Of a stretch of DNA of 64,000 nt, positions 38,117-50,421 are shown in pieces. The notes under the pieces were generated by a model that was not told the origin of the DNA, did not search any database, and saw only the letters and a list, made by a program, of their open reading frames with translations. Every line of letters starts with the position of its first letter. Within the stretch, counting starts at the first letter, position 1. The position numbers were made by a program, and so were the translations under genes. Source of the stretch: Trogon surrucura (Eukaryota > Chordata > Aves > Trogoniformes > Trogonidae); assembly GCA_020746105.1 (NCBI GenBank), contig CM036622.1, positions 10,109,487 through 10,173,486 of the forward strand, written 5' to 3'.

Positions 38117-38340
38117 TTGTCAAGAGCGAGTCAGCACTGCAGCTGTCATAGTCATCCTCTCCCTGGGCTCTGCGGTCGGCAGCCGAGGGGAGGACCCGAT
38201 GATTTGCGCGCCGGCGGGCAGCACTTGCGCGAGGGCAGCTCCGGCCAGCTTGCGGAGATGCCGCGCCAGCCTTGCAGCAGTTGGGCTGAGCGAGTGGGCA
38301 AAAAGCCTGGCAGGACGTGTAGAGTTTTGAACAAAAGACA
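38117..38340. promoter_or_regulatory. CpG-dense patch, possible small CpG island
   Basis: Counting by eye, about 17 CpG dinucleotides fall within roughly 200 bases (for example GCGCGCCGGCGGGC near 38206-38219), far above the surrounding AT-rich DNA, where CpG is rare. The patch is GC-rich and continues upstream with weaker CpG content (about 38009-38050). Such patches often mark promoters or methylation-free regulatory DNA, but at this length it may simply be an exon-less GC pocket. The open frames through it are explained by composition. Confidence 0.4.
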
Positions 38341-40751
38341 CCAGACGCCCTGCAAGGGAGAGACGGTCCTGAGTTGTCGGAGGAGTCTGTTGACCTTTAA
38401 TCTGGAGACCGCTGTTGCATATGCATCACGTTTGAACTGCAGATGTTCCTCGCTGCTCCACCGGTCAGGGCGTCAAGCGGCTGATCTTACAGAGGAGGAG
38501 GCAGGGCTCCGAGAGAACTTAATGAAGACTTTAAGCAGTGGGTTGCAATTAAAATGGCCCTTTGGTGTAAGCGTGTGGGGGGGTCTCCAGGCTCCTGCAG
38601 CTGCTCTGCCTGCAGTAATGGCTGAGAGCTAATGTGCTGATAGGCACGGCTCTCCTCCACAATGAGAGCAGTCGTGCATGCCGGGGGGCTGTTGGCAGAG
38701 GTGACAAAACTGAGCTGCCCTTTCCCACCCCCATCAAAATAATTCTTAAATTAGGAAATTTATCTTAATCTGATGGTCTATCTGTGGGTTGCACTGCTGC
38801 GGATAATGCTTCACCACTTTCCCCTAGACAGCTCTGGCGACTAAACAGAAAATGAATAAATATTGACATAGGGAGGTAAAGCAAAACGACCCTTCTTTTT
38901 CAGACCACGAGCTGCTTTTTCATAAAGCAGAGTTTGGCCCTCAACACGGTCCCCACTAGGAAAGAAAATGGCCTGCTGCAGTTCAGAGATTTGCTTCTCT
39001 GTTTCTGAAGAGCCAATTAAAATGAAATCCGCATGCCACAACTGTCAGGATGCCTACAAGCTTTAAATGATAGAGCTCAAGTTTGGATTGGACTTCTGAA
39101 TTTTATCCACCAAGGTGTGTAATATTGATCCCACATGAGTTTCCTAAGTTCAACAGTAAATGCTGTTTAACTAACAGCAAGGACAAAGATCCTCACCCAG
39201 TGTCACCTTCGCAGCAGGTAATGCCACCTGGAGGTTGTCTCCTGATGCTCAGGTTCAGACACTGATGCTGGAGCTCAGCAAAGTACAGCCAGACTGTTTG
39301 ATTTGTAACCAAAGTTTCTTCTAAGTCAAAAGTGCCATTTTTTTCTCTTATTCACAGTGTTTTGAAAAAAATTGTCTGTTCTGGCAGTATTTTGTTTCCA
39401 GAACTTCTTGTCCCAAAACAAAGCATTCCCATAAGGTTGAAGTGGCCCATGTGAACATTTCTGGAATGGAATCTTCAGTTTTCATTTGGAAATGATTTTT
39501 CCCCACATGCTATTCATTGTTATTATTCTCGCACAAGAACACATCGACAAGCTTTCAAAGGGCAAACTTGGACCAAAATACTTTGATTTCATAACGGCGG
39601 AAAGTTTTGATTGACCCAAAGTAACATTTTATCAGACCTCCATTTCGCACAGAATTTCGCTCGCAAACAAATGTTTCCATTTTGTTCGGTAACCAGGAAA
39701 AATATTTCCACAAACGGAAAGATCTGGTTTACCTTGATGCTATGAGTCCTTCCCAGAGCTGGTTCTCTCTCCCTGGTTCTCCAGCTCAGGCTAGAAGCTG
39801 GCAAGGTTTTGGCACTGCCTCCTGCAACAGCCATTGCTGGGTTTCACCCCTTTGCAAAACCACTGATATTGCCCTCACAGCCTCCATCAAGGGCGAATTC
39901 ATTATAGCCGGGAGGTCTGATCAGAATGCATGAAGCGCTGCAGAAATGTCCAGGCTCGCGAGATAATTCGTCAAAGTATTTGTTGCTTCTCATCTTTTTA
40001 AACATGCTGCAGATCTTCAGGCACCTGAATTCTGGCCCGGCGGTCCAAGAAGTGGTCATATAAAGAGATGAAATTTTGAAGAAAAGGGGTAGGTCAGCAA
40101 GGTTGAATTCATTTTAAGGAATGATATAGCTCTCATAGCAATATATTTACTGCCTGCAATTTATAACCCTGGCTTGTCATAATGCTCCTGTGTCCCTTTT
40201 TGTTTCTACAGATCCAGTTCAGCATACACTTTGACTGACAGGGCAGATGGCAGCATTGTTTGCTGTTAATGTAAACCTATTATTTTATATATCTGTTAGT
40301 TTTATTATTTTTTAACAGAGTACTAGTGACTATAAAGTTTAATTGACCTTTTATGCCAATAAATCGTTGCTGGTTTCAGTGGGGATTCTACTTTTATTTG
40401 CCAATAAAAAGCTGAAGGAAATCTCTTAACTACACTCCTTCCTCTTTCCTCTTTCATCTCCTTAAGCTTCTTCTTATGAACAGTGTAATGGAAGAAAAAA
40501 GATAGCCAGAGCACCTCTATATATGTGTAAGGCAGCATTTACATCTGTGAAAGAAATGGGGTTTAAACTGGCCGTGTGGTAAATTCTGCCTCTCAAAGTC
40601 CCAATGTCAGTGGAGTTGGGATTTTAACCCCAGGGGAACACAGACTTAGTTCCCATCTTTTTTGCACCAGGCTTTGAAACTTCAGGGCCTTTGATGGCAC
40701 AGTCATGCTTCAAGCAGGTGGAAGGCACAGTGGAATCAGGTTGAATATATT

Positions 40752-40764
40752 AAAAAAAAAAAAA
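40752..40764. repeat. Poly-A tract
   Basis: A run of 13 A. No processed pseudogene or retroposon body is recognisable upstream. Confidence 0.75.
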
Positions 40765-41545
40765 GGAAACTTAAATCAAGAAAAACTGATCATGAAGGCA
40801 TTTGGAATAAGCTTGCCTGGCTTTATTTACGGTCGGGTGGGAAAAGGCAAATATGCTTTGCAGATTTACTTTTTTTACCAGAAGTACATGATTAACACAG
40901 ACACTAGAGCCCAGCAGAGGCTCGGTGAGAGTTTGGCGGGGATGGCCAGCTGCACTGGTGTGGCTCCTCGCTGCTTTTGAATGGCTTGCTTCTCGGTTTT
41001 CTCATCTCCTTGATTTAAGACTGTCAGCTGGCAGATTTTTATTTTCCCTCTAAGCACTTTGGGCCAAAGCCATTACAAAGCAGCAAGAGAAAACTTGGTT
41101 GATTATCTAAATCTTTTTGTTTAGCTGGCTCTGGAGGTGAGTCCACCCAACCAGAGAAAAAGAAAAGTCTCCTTTTCAAAACTGAATTCATTAGGGGAAC
41201 TCACATGCAAGAAAAGCAGTGAAGCTGAACAAAATGTAGATTTTGCTGGCTGAGAAAGATTTTCTTATGTTGTTGTAAGTATCCACAGCTAAGATGCTGG
41301 ATTTTCATTTGAATTGGGTTTTTTTGCATCTGACTTCTTAACTAGTCACCTCAGGTTTTTTAAGGGCTGCGGTTCAGGAAAGAAAATTTGTAGCTGGGTA
41401 GGTAGGAGAAGCAATGAAAAGTCTGTGAACAGGCATACACAGCGTGTGCCATGTCACCATAAAATGATATGCTCCTCTGGGTAGAATTCCTTAGCTTTTT
41501 GCTCTACCACACATCTGGCACAGTTCTGATTGCCTGAGAAATAAC

Positions 41546-41560
41546 TATATATATATATAT
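41546..41560. repeat. (TA)n microsatellite
   Basis: About seven TA repeats. Confidence 0.85.
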
Positions 41561-44296
41561 CACACATGCTGACCAGAGATGCAAACAGCACAAGAAAAGC
41601 CAGACTGGGCAGTGGGATTTCCCTTCTTTTTTGGTAATGGTCACCACCCTGGACAAGCACAGAGGAGAACCAAGATTTCCTCTATTCTTGTCCTATTCAG
41701 TGGAAGCACTTAAAACTGAGAGTCACTTCACCAAAGGTGAATCTGGTGGCAGGCTAACTTTGGTGAATGGAACCTAGTCCAGTTATTAATAAATGCATAT
41801 GTACAGCAATCAAACCAACACATCTTTTATATGCTGTGGAATTGCTACATCGGGTGAGATCAGAGGAGCTGCTTGAAAAGCGGTGTTTGGGGGAGCTGGA
41901 ATTGAGAGTTAATGTTGCACTGAACCCTGCCTGTACCAGTGACCGCTCCTTCAGAAACCCCTCGCTTTCTACCCGACAGCCAGAGGATGCTCCTTGACAG
42001 CAAAATCCCAAAGAGAGCAAAGCTCTGCCATGTTAATATGCAAAGCCTTTTCAGAGGTGAGTACAGATTTAATTACTTTTTACACTGTGGCTGTGGTGCT
42101 GTTTCTGGTAACAGCACCAGGCAAACAGGCAGGTGTTGTGGCTACACTGGTGTTACTGTGGAAGCCCAGCTCTGATGGGCAGCAGGGAGGCAGGAGGATG
42201 GAAAAACAACCCACTTAGACCTGCACGCAGGGACCCCACTCCCCTGGCAGATTTCACGCTGTGCTTTGCCATCCAGTCAATGGCGTAGCGGGAAGCAAAT
42301 GTGGTCAGTAATGGGCCAACAGCCTTGGGATGGGATAGAGTCTCTTTTCAGTCGTATTTCATCGAAATTCTCTTCAGTGTTATTGGAATAGTTTTTCTCC
42401 ATCTTTCCTATGGGTTGGGAATAATTAATCCTAAATGTTGCTGTAAACTAATTAAGGTTTGGTTAAGTATGGGAACCCCTTTCCTGTATGGAGTATTACA
42501 GACTAAGTCCCTCATCTTAGCCTCATCTTACTTTCTCTTTTGCCTTGTCTACAAACTGAAGTAATACCAGTGTGATTTCTTTTCTGTGGACCTGGAAGGC
42601 TTCTCGCTCTTGCAGATCAAAAATAATAAATTTATTTCTCAGCCAGAAATGACTCATTGCCTAATGTGCCTTAACACACACGAACTATATTCTTTTGCCA
42701 CAGGAGTCTGGGTGGAGGCGGTTGTGTCTCTCTTCAGATTAGGGCTGTCTCCTTTCATCATATTAGCTTTAATGCATTGAGGTATTCCTAGGACAACTCA
42801 TCTCTTCTTTAACATCATATTATCCGTGAAAAAAGCCTCTGCTAAGCAGAGATGACAACTTAGAAGAGCTTTTTCTTATGCCAAGGGAGGCAAATTAGAG
42901 GAGAAAACTTCTTCAGGATTGTTCAGAAAGGTGTGGAGCTCACTGGCCTTGATCCACTAGGGCAGGAAAGCATTGATTTAACATCAAGCACACAAGTATT
43001 TGGCTTCAGTGGAACTATGTAAGCCTGTAGCATATATGCGTATGTGATGACTCTGGTTCTCAGGAATTGCAACAGCAAAAATTTCTCCTTGATTTCCTTT
43101 TTTTTTCAGGCTAGCCACCAAAATTTCAGTTTGTTAAACAACTCCTCACTGTTCTGGCAAGTGACATGATGTACAGCTTGAGCCCCAGAGTCTTGGATCT
43201 GTGTCTGACTTTGAAGTATTTCTATTCCTATGCCTAGCTCCACTTCATCTCAGGAGATACATTCTTTTTATTTGCTCTTTTCTCTTTCTGTGCTTCTCCT
43301 TTCTATGAGCAGCTCTGAGACTTGTAGAAACAATGCACAAAAACAACAGAGTTCCTGTAAAATTCAAATTTTCCACGTTGCCACAGCACAATGTTTTGCT
43401 AAACAGGCTACAAAAACTCAAATCTTTTTGCTTTGGTTTACAGTAATGAGGAGAAAGAAGGAAGGTATTAAAGATCAAGCAGCTCCTAGGAGAAGCCTTT
43501 TCTGACAAATCAGCTGGTTTGAAAGTAATGGGTCTGGTGACCTCACGCTGTTTACTTCAGTGTGCCTTAATCTAGCATTACATCTCATTAATGCTGCACT
43601 AAAATGCATGAAACAGTTTACCATCCTCATGCCTGCTTTTCACAGATGAGAAAAAACTGGTTTACGTGGCTAAGGAGCATATAAAGTATCTATCGCTCTG
43701 GATAGATATAAATTGTCAGAGGATAATTTTCCGTGTGTCCCTCTGAAGTGACAGGGCAGTCTTTAAGACAACACTGAATGTAGTTCCATGTTCAGAACAT
43801 TATCTGGTGAAGTTTTCCTGTGTCAGCCAGGATGATCTGAAAGCAACATGTCAGCTTTACCAGTTTTCTCTGAATATGGGTGGCAGTGAGTCTCCATAGC
43901 CCAGGTACAGCTTTGGGCCTGTATTCCCAATGTTTCTGCACTGGGCAGAGATTTAAGGAGCTACAGGTGCGCTTATGGGATGCTCATGCTAGTGTGGCCT
44001 TTCCGTATGATGATAATGTAATGGATAAGTTACTCTGAGAAGACAACTGAGATAACGATGTTTAAAATTAAACATATATGAAAATTGGGTCCACAATATT
44101 TTCAGTCTTGTTACAGAGAGAATAATGGCGTATATCTGAGAACTGCACGGATTTGTGCGTGCCAGTGTAGGATGTTTCCTGTGGATGGGAGCTCTGTTTC
44201 TTAAGCTCATTGCTGCTCATTTACTGCTTAATCTATGCCAGATGAAGCAGGGAAAACTCTAGTGACAGAAATGGTGAACATGTTAGTATCTGCTGC

Positions 44297-44447
44297 CTAC
44301 AGTTCTTTCTCTGTCATCCTGCACGGCAGGTAAGCACTCTTCCATCTTCCAGCAAGCTCTGCAGTGAGCTCATCTCTATCTCTTTCCAGATAGTCTCGAA
44401 GAGATTCTAACTCTGCATCTGCAGAGGCAGAAGTGGAGGAATCTAGA
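44297..44447 (-). CDS. Possible terminal exon or exon relic, coiled-coil-like peptide
   Basis: On the minus strand a good acceptor (CTTACTGTCTCTTTCAG, ending at 44448) is followed by an open frame to a TAG stop at 44299-44297. The peptide runs LDSSTSASADA, then ELESLRDYLERDRDEL, then TAELAGRWKS; its charged, heptad-like middle looks more like real protein than most frames here. I do not recognise it. No partner exon, polyadenylation signal or clear family is visible, and the plus strand also shows splice-like signals in the same place (TCTCTTTCCAG ending at 44389 and GTAAGT at 44459), so chance or a non-coding exon on the other strand are real alternatives. Confidence is low. Confidence 0.2.
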
Positions 44448-46692
44448 CTGAAAGAGACAGTAAGTAAATGTTCACCCAAAAAAAAAAAAAATACTGAGGT
44501 ATTTCTTTGACATTAGTAACTTTTACTATGACCTGTATTGCCTTGTGCCTTACCTCCAATGTACAGAACTCTTAACACTTGAAGTGACGGGACGCTTGAT
44601 ATTCAATGTAAGCTAATTCAAGGCTAAACCTAGAGAGTATTATCCCTCTGCCAGGGAGGATAAACGAATATCAAGGCTAAAACATTATCATACGGCATGT
44701 TTCCTGGTATCTTACTATCTTGACATGCAGTACTTTTAACAGATAAAAGTGGTTGACACAAAGATACAAGAGTAAGAGAGGTTTGCAGCAGTCTGCAACC
44801 TGGGAAAGGCATCAGTGAAGAGCCTCCCAGGGAGAGGTGGTGTTGCAGGCACAGAGGGACACTCTGCAGCGATCGTGGTGGGCATCAGCACCCCAGAAAC
44901 CATTTCGCCTGTCATGGCATAGTCTAACAGCTGGAATGAGGCCAATCATCTGTGGCAGTTTTCTGACAAGCAATTTTCTTGCCTTCCCTCTCCAGAAGGT
45001 CTTTCATACAAAACTGCCTAATGCTCTCATTTAACATGTGAGCAACTTATTCAACCAATCTCTAATCTCCCAAGAGCACTATAATATTGCTACAAAGATC
45101 ACAAAAGTATTCTACAAGGTTTCTGGGATGGGTGTTAAGATAAATAATTTGCTCAAACTGTCTTCCCCTTTTTTTGGCAGACCTAGGTCAACCATGAGTC
45201 CAAATAGAGATATTAGACTAATCACGAGCTGCTGGGAACTGAAACCTCCTCCCTTTCGTAAATACACCAATCCCTATTTGCCTACCAGCCTTTTCTTTTA
45301 CACAGAAACCCCAGCTGGTCATAATTGGCAGCCTGCACAACTTCTGTTTGCTGCAACTTTTAACGCTGAACCTTCCTGATCAGACTTTGGGAAGCATTCA
45401 TCTATGCAAGTGGTATTTAAAATAAGCAAATGCATATTCAAATTCTGGAGAAAGACAAGGGTTTATGTTCTAGATCAAGATTTTTCTGCTGTTGATCCTC
45501 TTAGGTGTTCAGAGTTATGTGGATCCAGCATGGCCTGCCTATGGGCTTCTTTAGGAGAGATATTGGAAGCTCAGGACTCCAACAGACCTTGATCAATTAA
45601 ATTTAGAAAGCACTAATTGTATCAGGCACCACAGTGGAGAAAACACAAGAATATATACTGTTAGTGGACAGGACAGAGAGAACATAAAATCCATCCTGGT
45701 AGCAGAAATATTGCCAATGCTATTGATGGGCAAGAAAATCCGTATGGAATAGCACTGAGCACTGTATTACTCCTGCTTTAGGCAGTAGCTGCATCTCCGA
45801 GTCGTCTTCTCCCAATCAGGAATGAATGTTGAAAGGGTATGGGAGCAAGAAAGGGAACAGAGCTTTAGAAGGATTTGAACATCCCTGTCTTCTGCATGTG
45901 AGGTCTGCAGGTCTCCTCACACTCAGCCTGTGCTCTCCATGTGCCTCAGACTAACAGGGCACAGGCACCCTGTTGATAATTCTGCTCTTCAGGTAAGGTT
46001 TTCTAGTCTGCAGAAACAGATTTAGTTTCTCCTCCCCAGCATACTGTCTCAGACTGAGCTTTCAACTACTAAGTTTTTTCTCTTTGAATGAAATTCTTTA
46101 GGGTGGTCCTTTATTTGTCTTGTAAATGATCATAGAAAGTACAAATTCATAAAGTAATAACAGTAAGTGTTTTGTCTTCTAGCTTGTTATTTCTTTTTTT
46201 TTGTTGGCACATCAGCATATATATAATCCGATGTGTCACACTGGATTGATGAGGTAAGCACTGTGCTAGGATACATTTGACTTTTCAGCTTGACTAACTA
46301 GTTGCCTCTCTAGAGCTTGATCAAGAGGATGCAACTGTCAAGGCAAGTCCAAAGCAAAGTTTAGATGAGTATATTCGCAACTACAGCAAAATATCTCTCC
46401 CACCATATCCCTCAGAGAACAAAGCACAGAAAATTTCGCTTTGTGAAGATCCAGTCATGTACAAAACTCCCATCCCAAATCTTGTGACTCTTCTACCTCT
46501 GAGAATGCCCAGATCTCCAGCGTAACCATTAGGTTTCAGAGTTGCTTGCGCAGCACAGCTGTGTTCCAGAATGAAGTGCTCTACAGATACCTAGGACACC
46601 AACACATAATAAAAGGGAGATGCATTTATGCAATTGTCTGTATATATATAAACCTTTCTTTCTATATATAAACTTCTTTTCTGGGGAGACTT

Positions 46693-46719
46693 TGATTCTA
46701 TGATTCTATGATTCTATGA
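46693..46719 (+). repeat. Orphan run of CR1 terminal repeats
   Basis: GATTCTATGATTCTATGATT plus seven bases is the CR1 3' terminal repeat, but the DNA before it (CTTCTTTTCTGGGGAGACTT) has no CR1 body. The run stands exactly at the 5' edge of the next CR1 copy. It may be the remains of an earlier insertion into which the next copy integrated, or a template-jump product. Confidence 0.7.
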
Positions 46720-47043
46720 CTTTATAGCAGCCTTCCAGTACTTAAAGGGGGCCTACAGGAAAGAATACTTTATCAGGGAGTGCAGTGATAGAACAAGGGG
46801 CAACGGTTTCAAACTGAACAGAGGTAGATTTAGATTAGGTATTTGAAGAAATTATTTTCTGTGAGGGTGGTGAGACATTGGAACAGGTTGCGCAGAGAAG
46901 CTGTGGATGCCCCCTCCCTGGAAGTGTTCAAGGCCAGGTTGGATGAGGCTTTGAGCAACCTGGTCTAGTGGAAGATGTCTATGTCCATGGCAGGGATATT
47001 GGAACTGGGGTCTTTTCCAACCCAAACCGTTCTATGATTCTTT
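46720..47043 (+). mobile_element. 5'-truncated CR1 LINE fragment
   Basis: A plus-strand CR1 copy. It starts in the ORF2 C-terminus: the plus strand reads IAAFQYLKGAY, then CSDRTRGNGFKLNRGRFRLG, and meets a stop near 46843. It continues through the usual GGAACAGGTTG, CCCTCCCTGGAAGTGTTC and AAGGCCAGGTTGGATGAGGC, and ends with TTCCAACCCAAACCGTTCTATGATTC. About 320 bases remain. It is the only sizeable CR1 on the plus strand here. Stops and a frameshift after RFRLG show decay. Confidence 0.9.
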
Positions 47044-48894
47044 TCCTGAGCACTTCTGTGGCAGCAGTCACCAAAACAGAGATGCTTCTCAAGAGTGCAT
47101 AACATTATTACGGGGCCTTCTAGCACTAGTTGCATTTCTTGTACAAGCAACTTGTATGCAGAACTCATAGGATATCCCGACTTCTTCTTATGGCTATATC
47201 ATAGGTGCACGGGAGGGAGCACGTATCGGCTCAGAGGAGTGGAGAGGTGTGGTCTGCTTTTGCATCAGGAGAGGGGCTTTAAGGGAGACCCAACTGGGAG
47301 GGCCTATTTTGCCAAGAGCTCTATGGTTTAGCTGTAGATGTCACTGTCTGTTGGACCAGCGGAGAGCTCTGCAACCGCCCAGTGCAGCCCTTCTTCAGCT
47401 CTGTGTGGGCAGCCGAGTCAGTTTTGATTTCAAGGAAATCTGGAGCAGCAGCCAGAAGACAGCAATTTCCTATTGTATTCTGGCAATGAAATTACTCAGC
47501 TTTTTGTGCCCTCCTGCTAATTAAAAAAAAACAAAACCCCAAAACTTTTTTGTACTTCTGTTAACGTTTTCAGAAGTTTTCATTAGGCAGACCTGTCGTG
47601 TTTATTTTGCCTCATCTTTATCATCACCCTGAGTATTCTTACAGCCCTGAGCTGTTAAGGGAAACAGCCCTTTGCCCTGTCCATTCTCACACCTGAACGG
47701 TTAAAGGAAACAAAGCCTGTTTGAAAATAAGCCATTTCCTTCTGAAATGTGATGATATAATTGATCCAAAAATGGAAAAAAATAAAAATACCCAAAAAAA
47801 AAGATAGTCACAAAGTCTGCAAAGCAAAGATGGTACTAGTGCTCACTTAATTCAGGAAAGAATTCCTTGGGTCCAGTAAAAAAAACAGTAGACAAATTAA
47901 AAAAGCTTGCCACCCTTACAGATGTATTTCACAAAGTGTGGTTTTGTTCCTAAAGTTTCTGGATAAAGTTTGAGCTCACAGCTCTGATGAACTGCCCTTA
48001 TGTTCCCAAAGGCAGAATGTCTTTTTCCCTTGAGGGAAATAAAAAGTCAACAGAAGACACTATTGAACCATTAGATCAGTACTCAGATCTAGCCAGGCTT
48101 TAAAAAAGGAAAATATTCGGTAATGCTACCCTTTAAAGACCCCTGTTTAAAAGAGGGAATAAGGATAAAGGTAATAATGTCAAAAGATTTCAATAGCAAG
48201 AAAAGAATCAAATGCCTGACAGCAAAATGCTAATTAAAAATAATCATGGCAAGATGATTAGGAGACTGCAAAAAAATTATACACACCAATTTAAAAAGGA
48301 AAAGCCATTCTTACTCTATTAAAATGGGCTTTTATAACATTTCACTGCTTCTGGATTTGTAGAAATATTTATGTACACTTCAAATCCCCTGCTATGCATT
48401 GCCTTCTATGCTTTATGAAAATTGAAAAGACCATATAAACCTATGAATAGGGATGTTTGCATGTATTTCCTACCACTCATTTCACTCTGTGTTGCTGAAT
48501 TGTATAATCAGGGTGTTGCATCTGATTATTTTTTTTTCCCTAGTCAGTACAATAAGTACATTTCAAATCAAGTTTGGTATGCACTTCCTGATTTTCTTTT
48601 GGAGGTCATTCAAAGGCAATATCTACACTGTCATCTAATTTCATTCTTTGAGGAGAATCTGTTTTGTTTGAGCCAACAGAGATCTCCCACTAAGGTACAA
48701 TAGAGAAGAACATTGTCCTACTGTGATTAAAGCTGTGTTCAGGGCAGCAGTTCCATTTGGCAAAGGATTTTGAGACTATGACCTTTATCTTTCGCTCACA
48801 TTGCCTTTTCCCCCGCCCCTGAATGCGTGAGTTGTCTCTGAAATAAGAGAAAACCAAATCAAAACAATGTCTTCAGGTGGGCTAATAATCTTAA

Positions 48895-48910
48895 TTTTTT
48901 TTTTTTTTTT
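48895..48910. repeat. Poly-T tract
   Basis: Sixteen T; no retroposon body is evident on either side. Confidence 0.8.
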
Positions 48911-49599
48911 CTTTTCTTGAGATGTAGTTAGCACTGGATTAAAGTTTTGAGGAGTAGATGAATGTCTGTGATGACGCACTGGCTTGTGAAACCAAGCAGT
49001 GTCCCAGACAGGTATCGCCAGGACAGGACCTCCGCTATGGGCTCTGTTTGCCTGGTTTCCCACCAGTTTATTGGTGCAGCTGATGGGACACCGAGATTCC
49101 CTTAGGGCAGTGCTATTTTCAAGCTGACTCCTAACAGCGAATTGCAAAGATTCTGTGCTCTGCAGCTTCCTTCAGTCGGGAATGGGAGCCCTTGGGGCGC
49201 TTGTCCTCCTTTTAGAAACCCCAGGGAAGCTGGTTCAGCTCCACAGCTGAGTGTCTGGACACTGTTAAATCCTTGGGTTGAGCTGGAGCTGTCGGGGCTC
49301 TCAGGGTCTCTGCCTGAGTTTCCCTCAGATGGAGGTGAGAGGGAACCGGGAGCCTCCCAGCCCTGCACACTGAGCAAGCCGGCTGCCCCGGGGAACACAT
49401 TCTCTCAAGTGTATGTGCTTGCTGAATATATGTAACAAAATGTTTAAATTATATCTAAATGAAACCCTGCCTGATTTTCTGTGGGTAAATTGGATAATTG
49501 CATCCTTCACGCTGAAAGAGATTCCCTTCTTACCCCAGCGTGGCTGTATTTATAACGGAACAGACTTTCTGCCTTTCAAATAGTGATATTTATGACTTA

Positions 49600-49622
49600 A
49601 AGCTCACTTTTTTTGTGAGCTT
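49600..49622. repeat. Perfect 8-bp hairpin with T7 loop
   Basis: AAGCTCAC (49600-49607) and GTGAGCTT (49615-49622) pair perfectly around seven T, followed by a run of A. In a bird genome this is not a terminator; it is simply a foldable element. Confidence 0.7.
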
Positions 49623-50052
49623 AAAAAAAAATATTTATTTACTTATTTTTAATTGGGACATCAAAACCGCTCATTTAAAATAGTGAAAACAGTGAAAAGA
49701 TATTTCCTATTTCTCTTCCAAAGCCTTATTTTGGCCAAGTCAGATCAATTCTGCAAAACATTTCATATTTGATGAAACTGCACATTCTGAAGGAATGACA
49801 GTTTGCCAAAGTTTTGGGGTCCAGCTTTAACAACAGCTTTGACAGCCACAGAAGGGCTGAGCTGGGCAAAACGCCATCAGTGGAAAATCCTGTAGAATTC
49901 TGTTTCTTCCATGGGATTCATCTGGACGGTGTGAGGAAAATGGAGCTCACTTCGTATCCAAGCCTAGGAGTTTGATTTACCTCTACGGAACCCTTGCGAA
50001 CATCTTTGGAGCCGTGTGGGTTTAAGTCATTCCGGCAGCACACGGCTCGCTC

Positions 50053-50092
50053 TGGCCCCTGCCCAGGAAAGTGTTTAAGCACATGCTTAAGT
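50053..50092. repeat. Possible decayed fragment of an ancient amniote MITE
   Basis: GGCCCCTGCCCAGGAAAGTG, then TTTAAGCACATGCTTAAGTG, resembles from memory the end of an old palindromic interspersed repeat seen in turtles, crocodilians and birds (GGCCCCGATCCAGCAAAGCA, then CTTAAGCACATGCTTAA). It contains its own inverted repeat TTAAGCA/TGCTTAA (50075-50081, 50084-50090). The usual central part (AGTCAATGGGA-type text) is missing. I cannot name the family with certainty. Confidence 0.4.
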
Positions 50093-50407
50093 GAAACCCT
50101 GCTATTAGTCCCCTCGCTGGCTGCTCAGCCCGGGTGGCTGAATGGGACTTTTCTGGCCCCAGGGAGCACATCTGGGGAACACATTTGGCTGCGCTGAACT
50201 CGGTGCAGGTAGGGCTGCGATGCAGTCTCAGTTGGGGTTGTCTCTAATGATGTACCCGTATATCATCTAGCGTAAAGGGGCCACGACCTACCCTAATAAC
50301 TGCACACACACATACAAAGCCTGCATAAGAAGAACGTTGTTCGAGCTGCGGTGGGAAAGCACGCCGAAATCGCTTGCGGCACACCCTGACTGAGGTTACT
50401 TAATCCA

Positions 50408-50421
50408 CTGCCAGAGGGCAG
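50408..50421 (+). promoter_or_regulatory. CTCF-like motif
   Basis: CTGCCAGAGGGCAG agrees with the CTCF core (CCASYAGRGGGC) at 10 of 12 positions by eye. It lies in a block of mixed, non-repetitive sequence about 330 bases from the possible MITE fragment. Single-motif matches are common by chance. Confidence 0.25.

Larger units (their letters stand above)
37796..46692. other. Non-coding stretch with a CpG-rich patch; no gene recognised
   Basis: No complete gene is recognisable. Notable contents are a CpG-dense patch (38117-38340), a poly-A run (40752-40764), an AT microsatellite (41546-41560), a possible minus-strand exon (44297-44447) and a poly-A run beside it (44478-44491). The remainder is AT-rich DNA with short frames on both strands. 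Confidence 0.55.

Noticed and set aside
37855..38632. Multiple frames through the CpG-rich patch
   Set aside because: CpG- and GC-rich DNA lacks stops by composition; no domain and no consistent frame.
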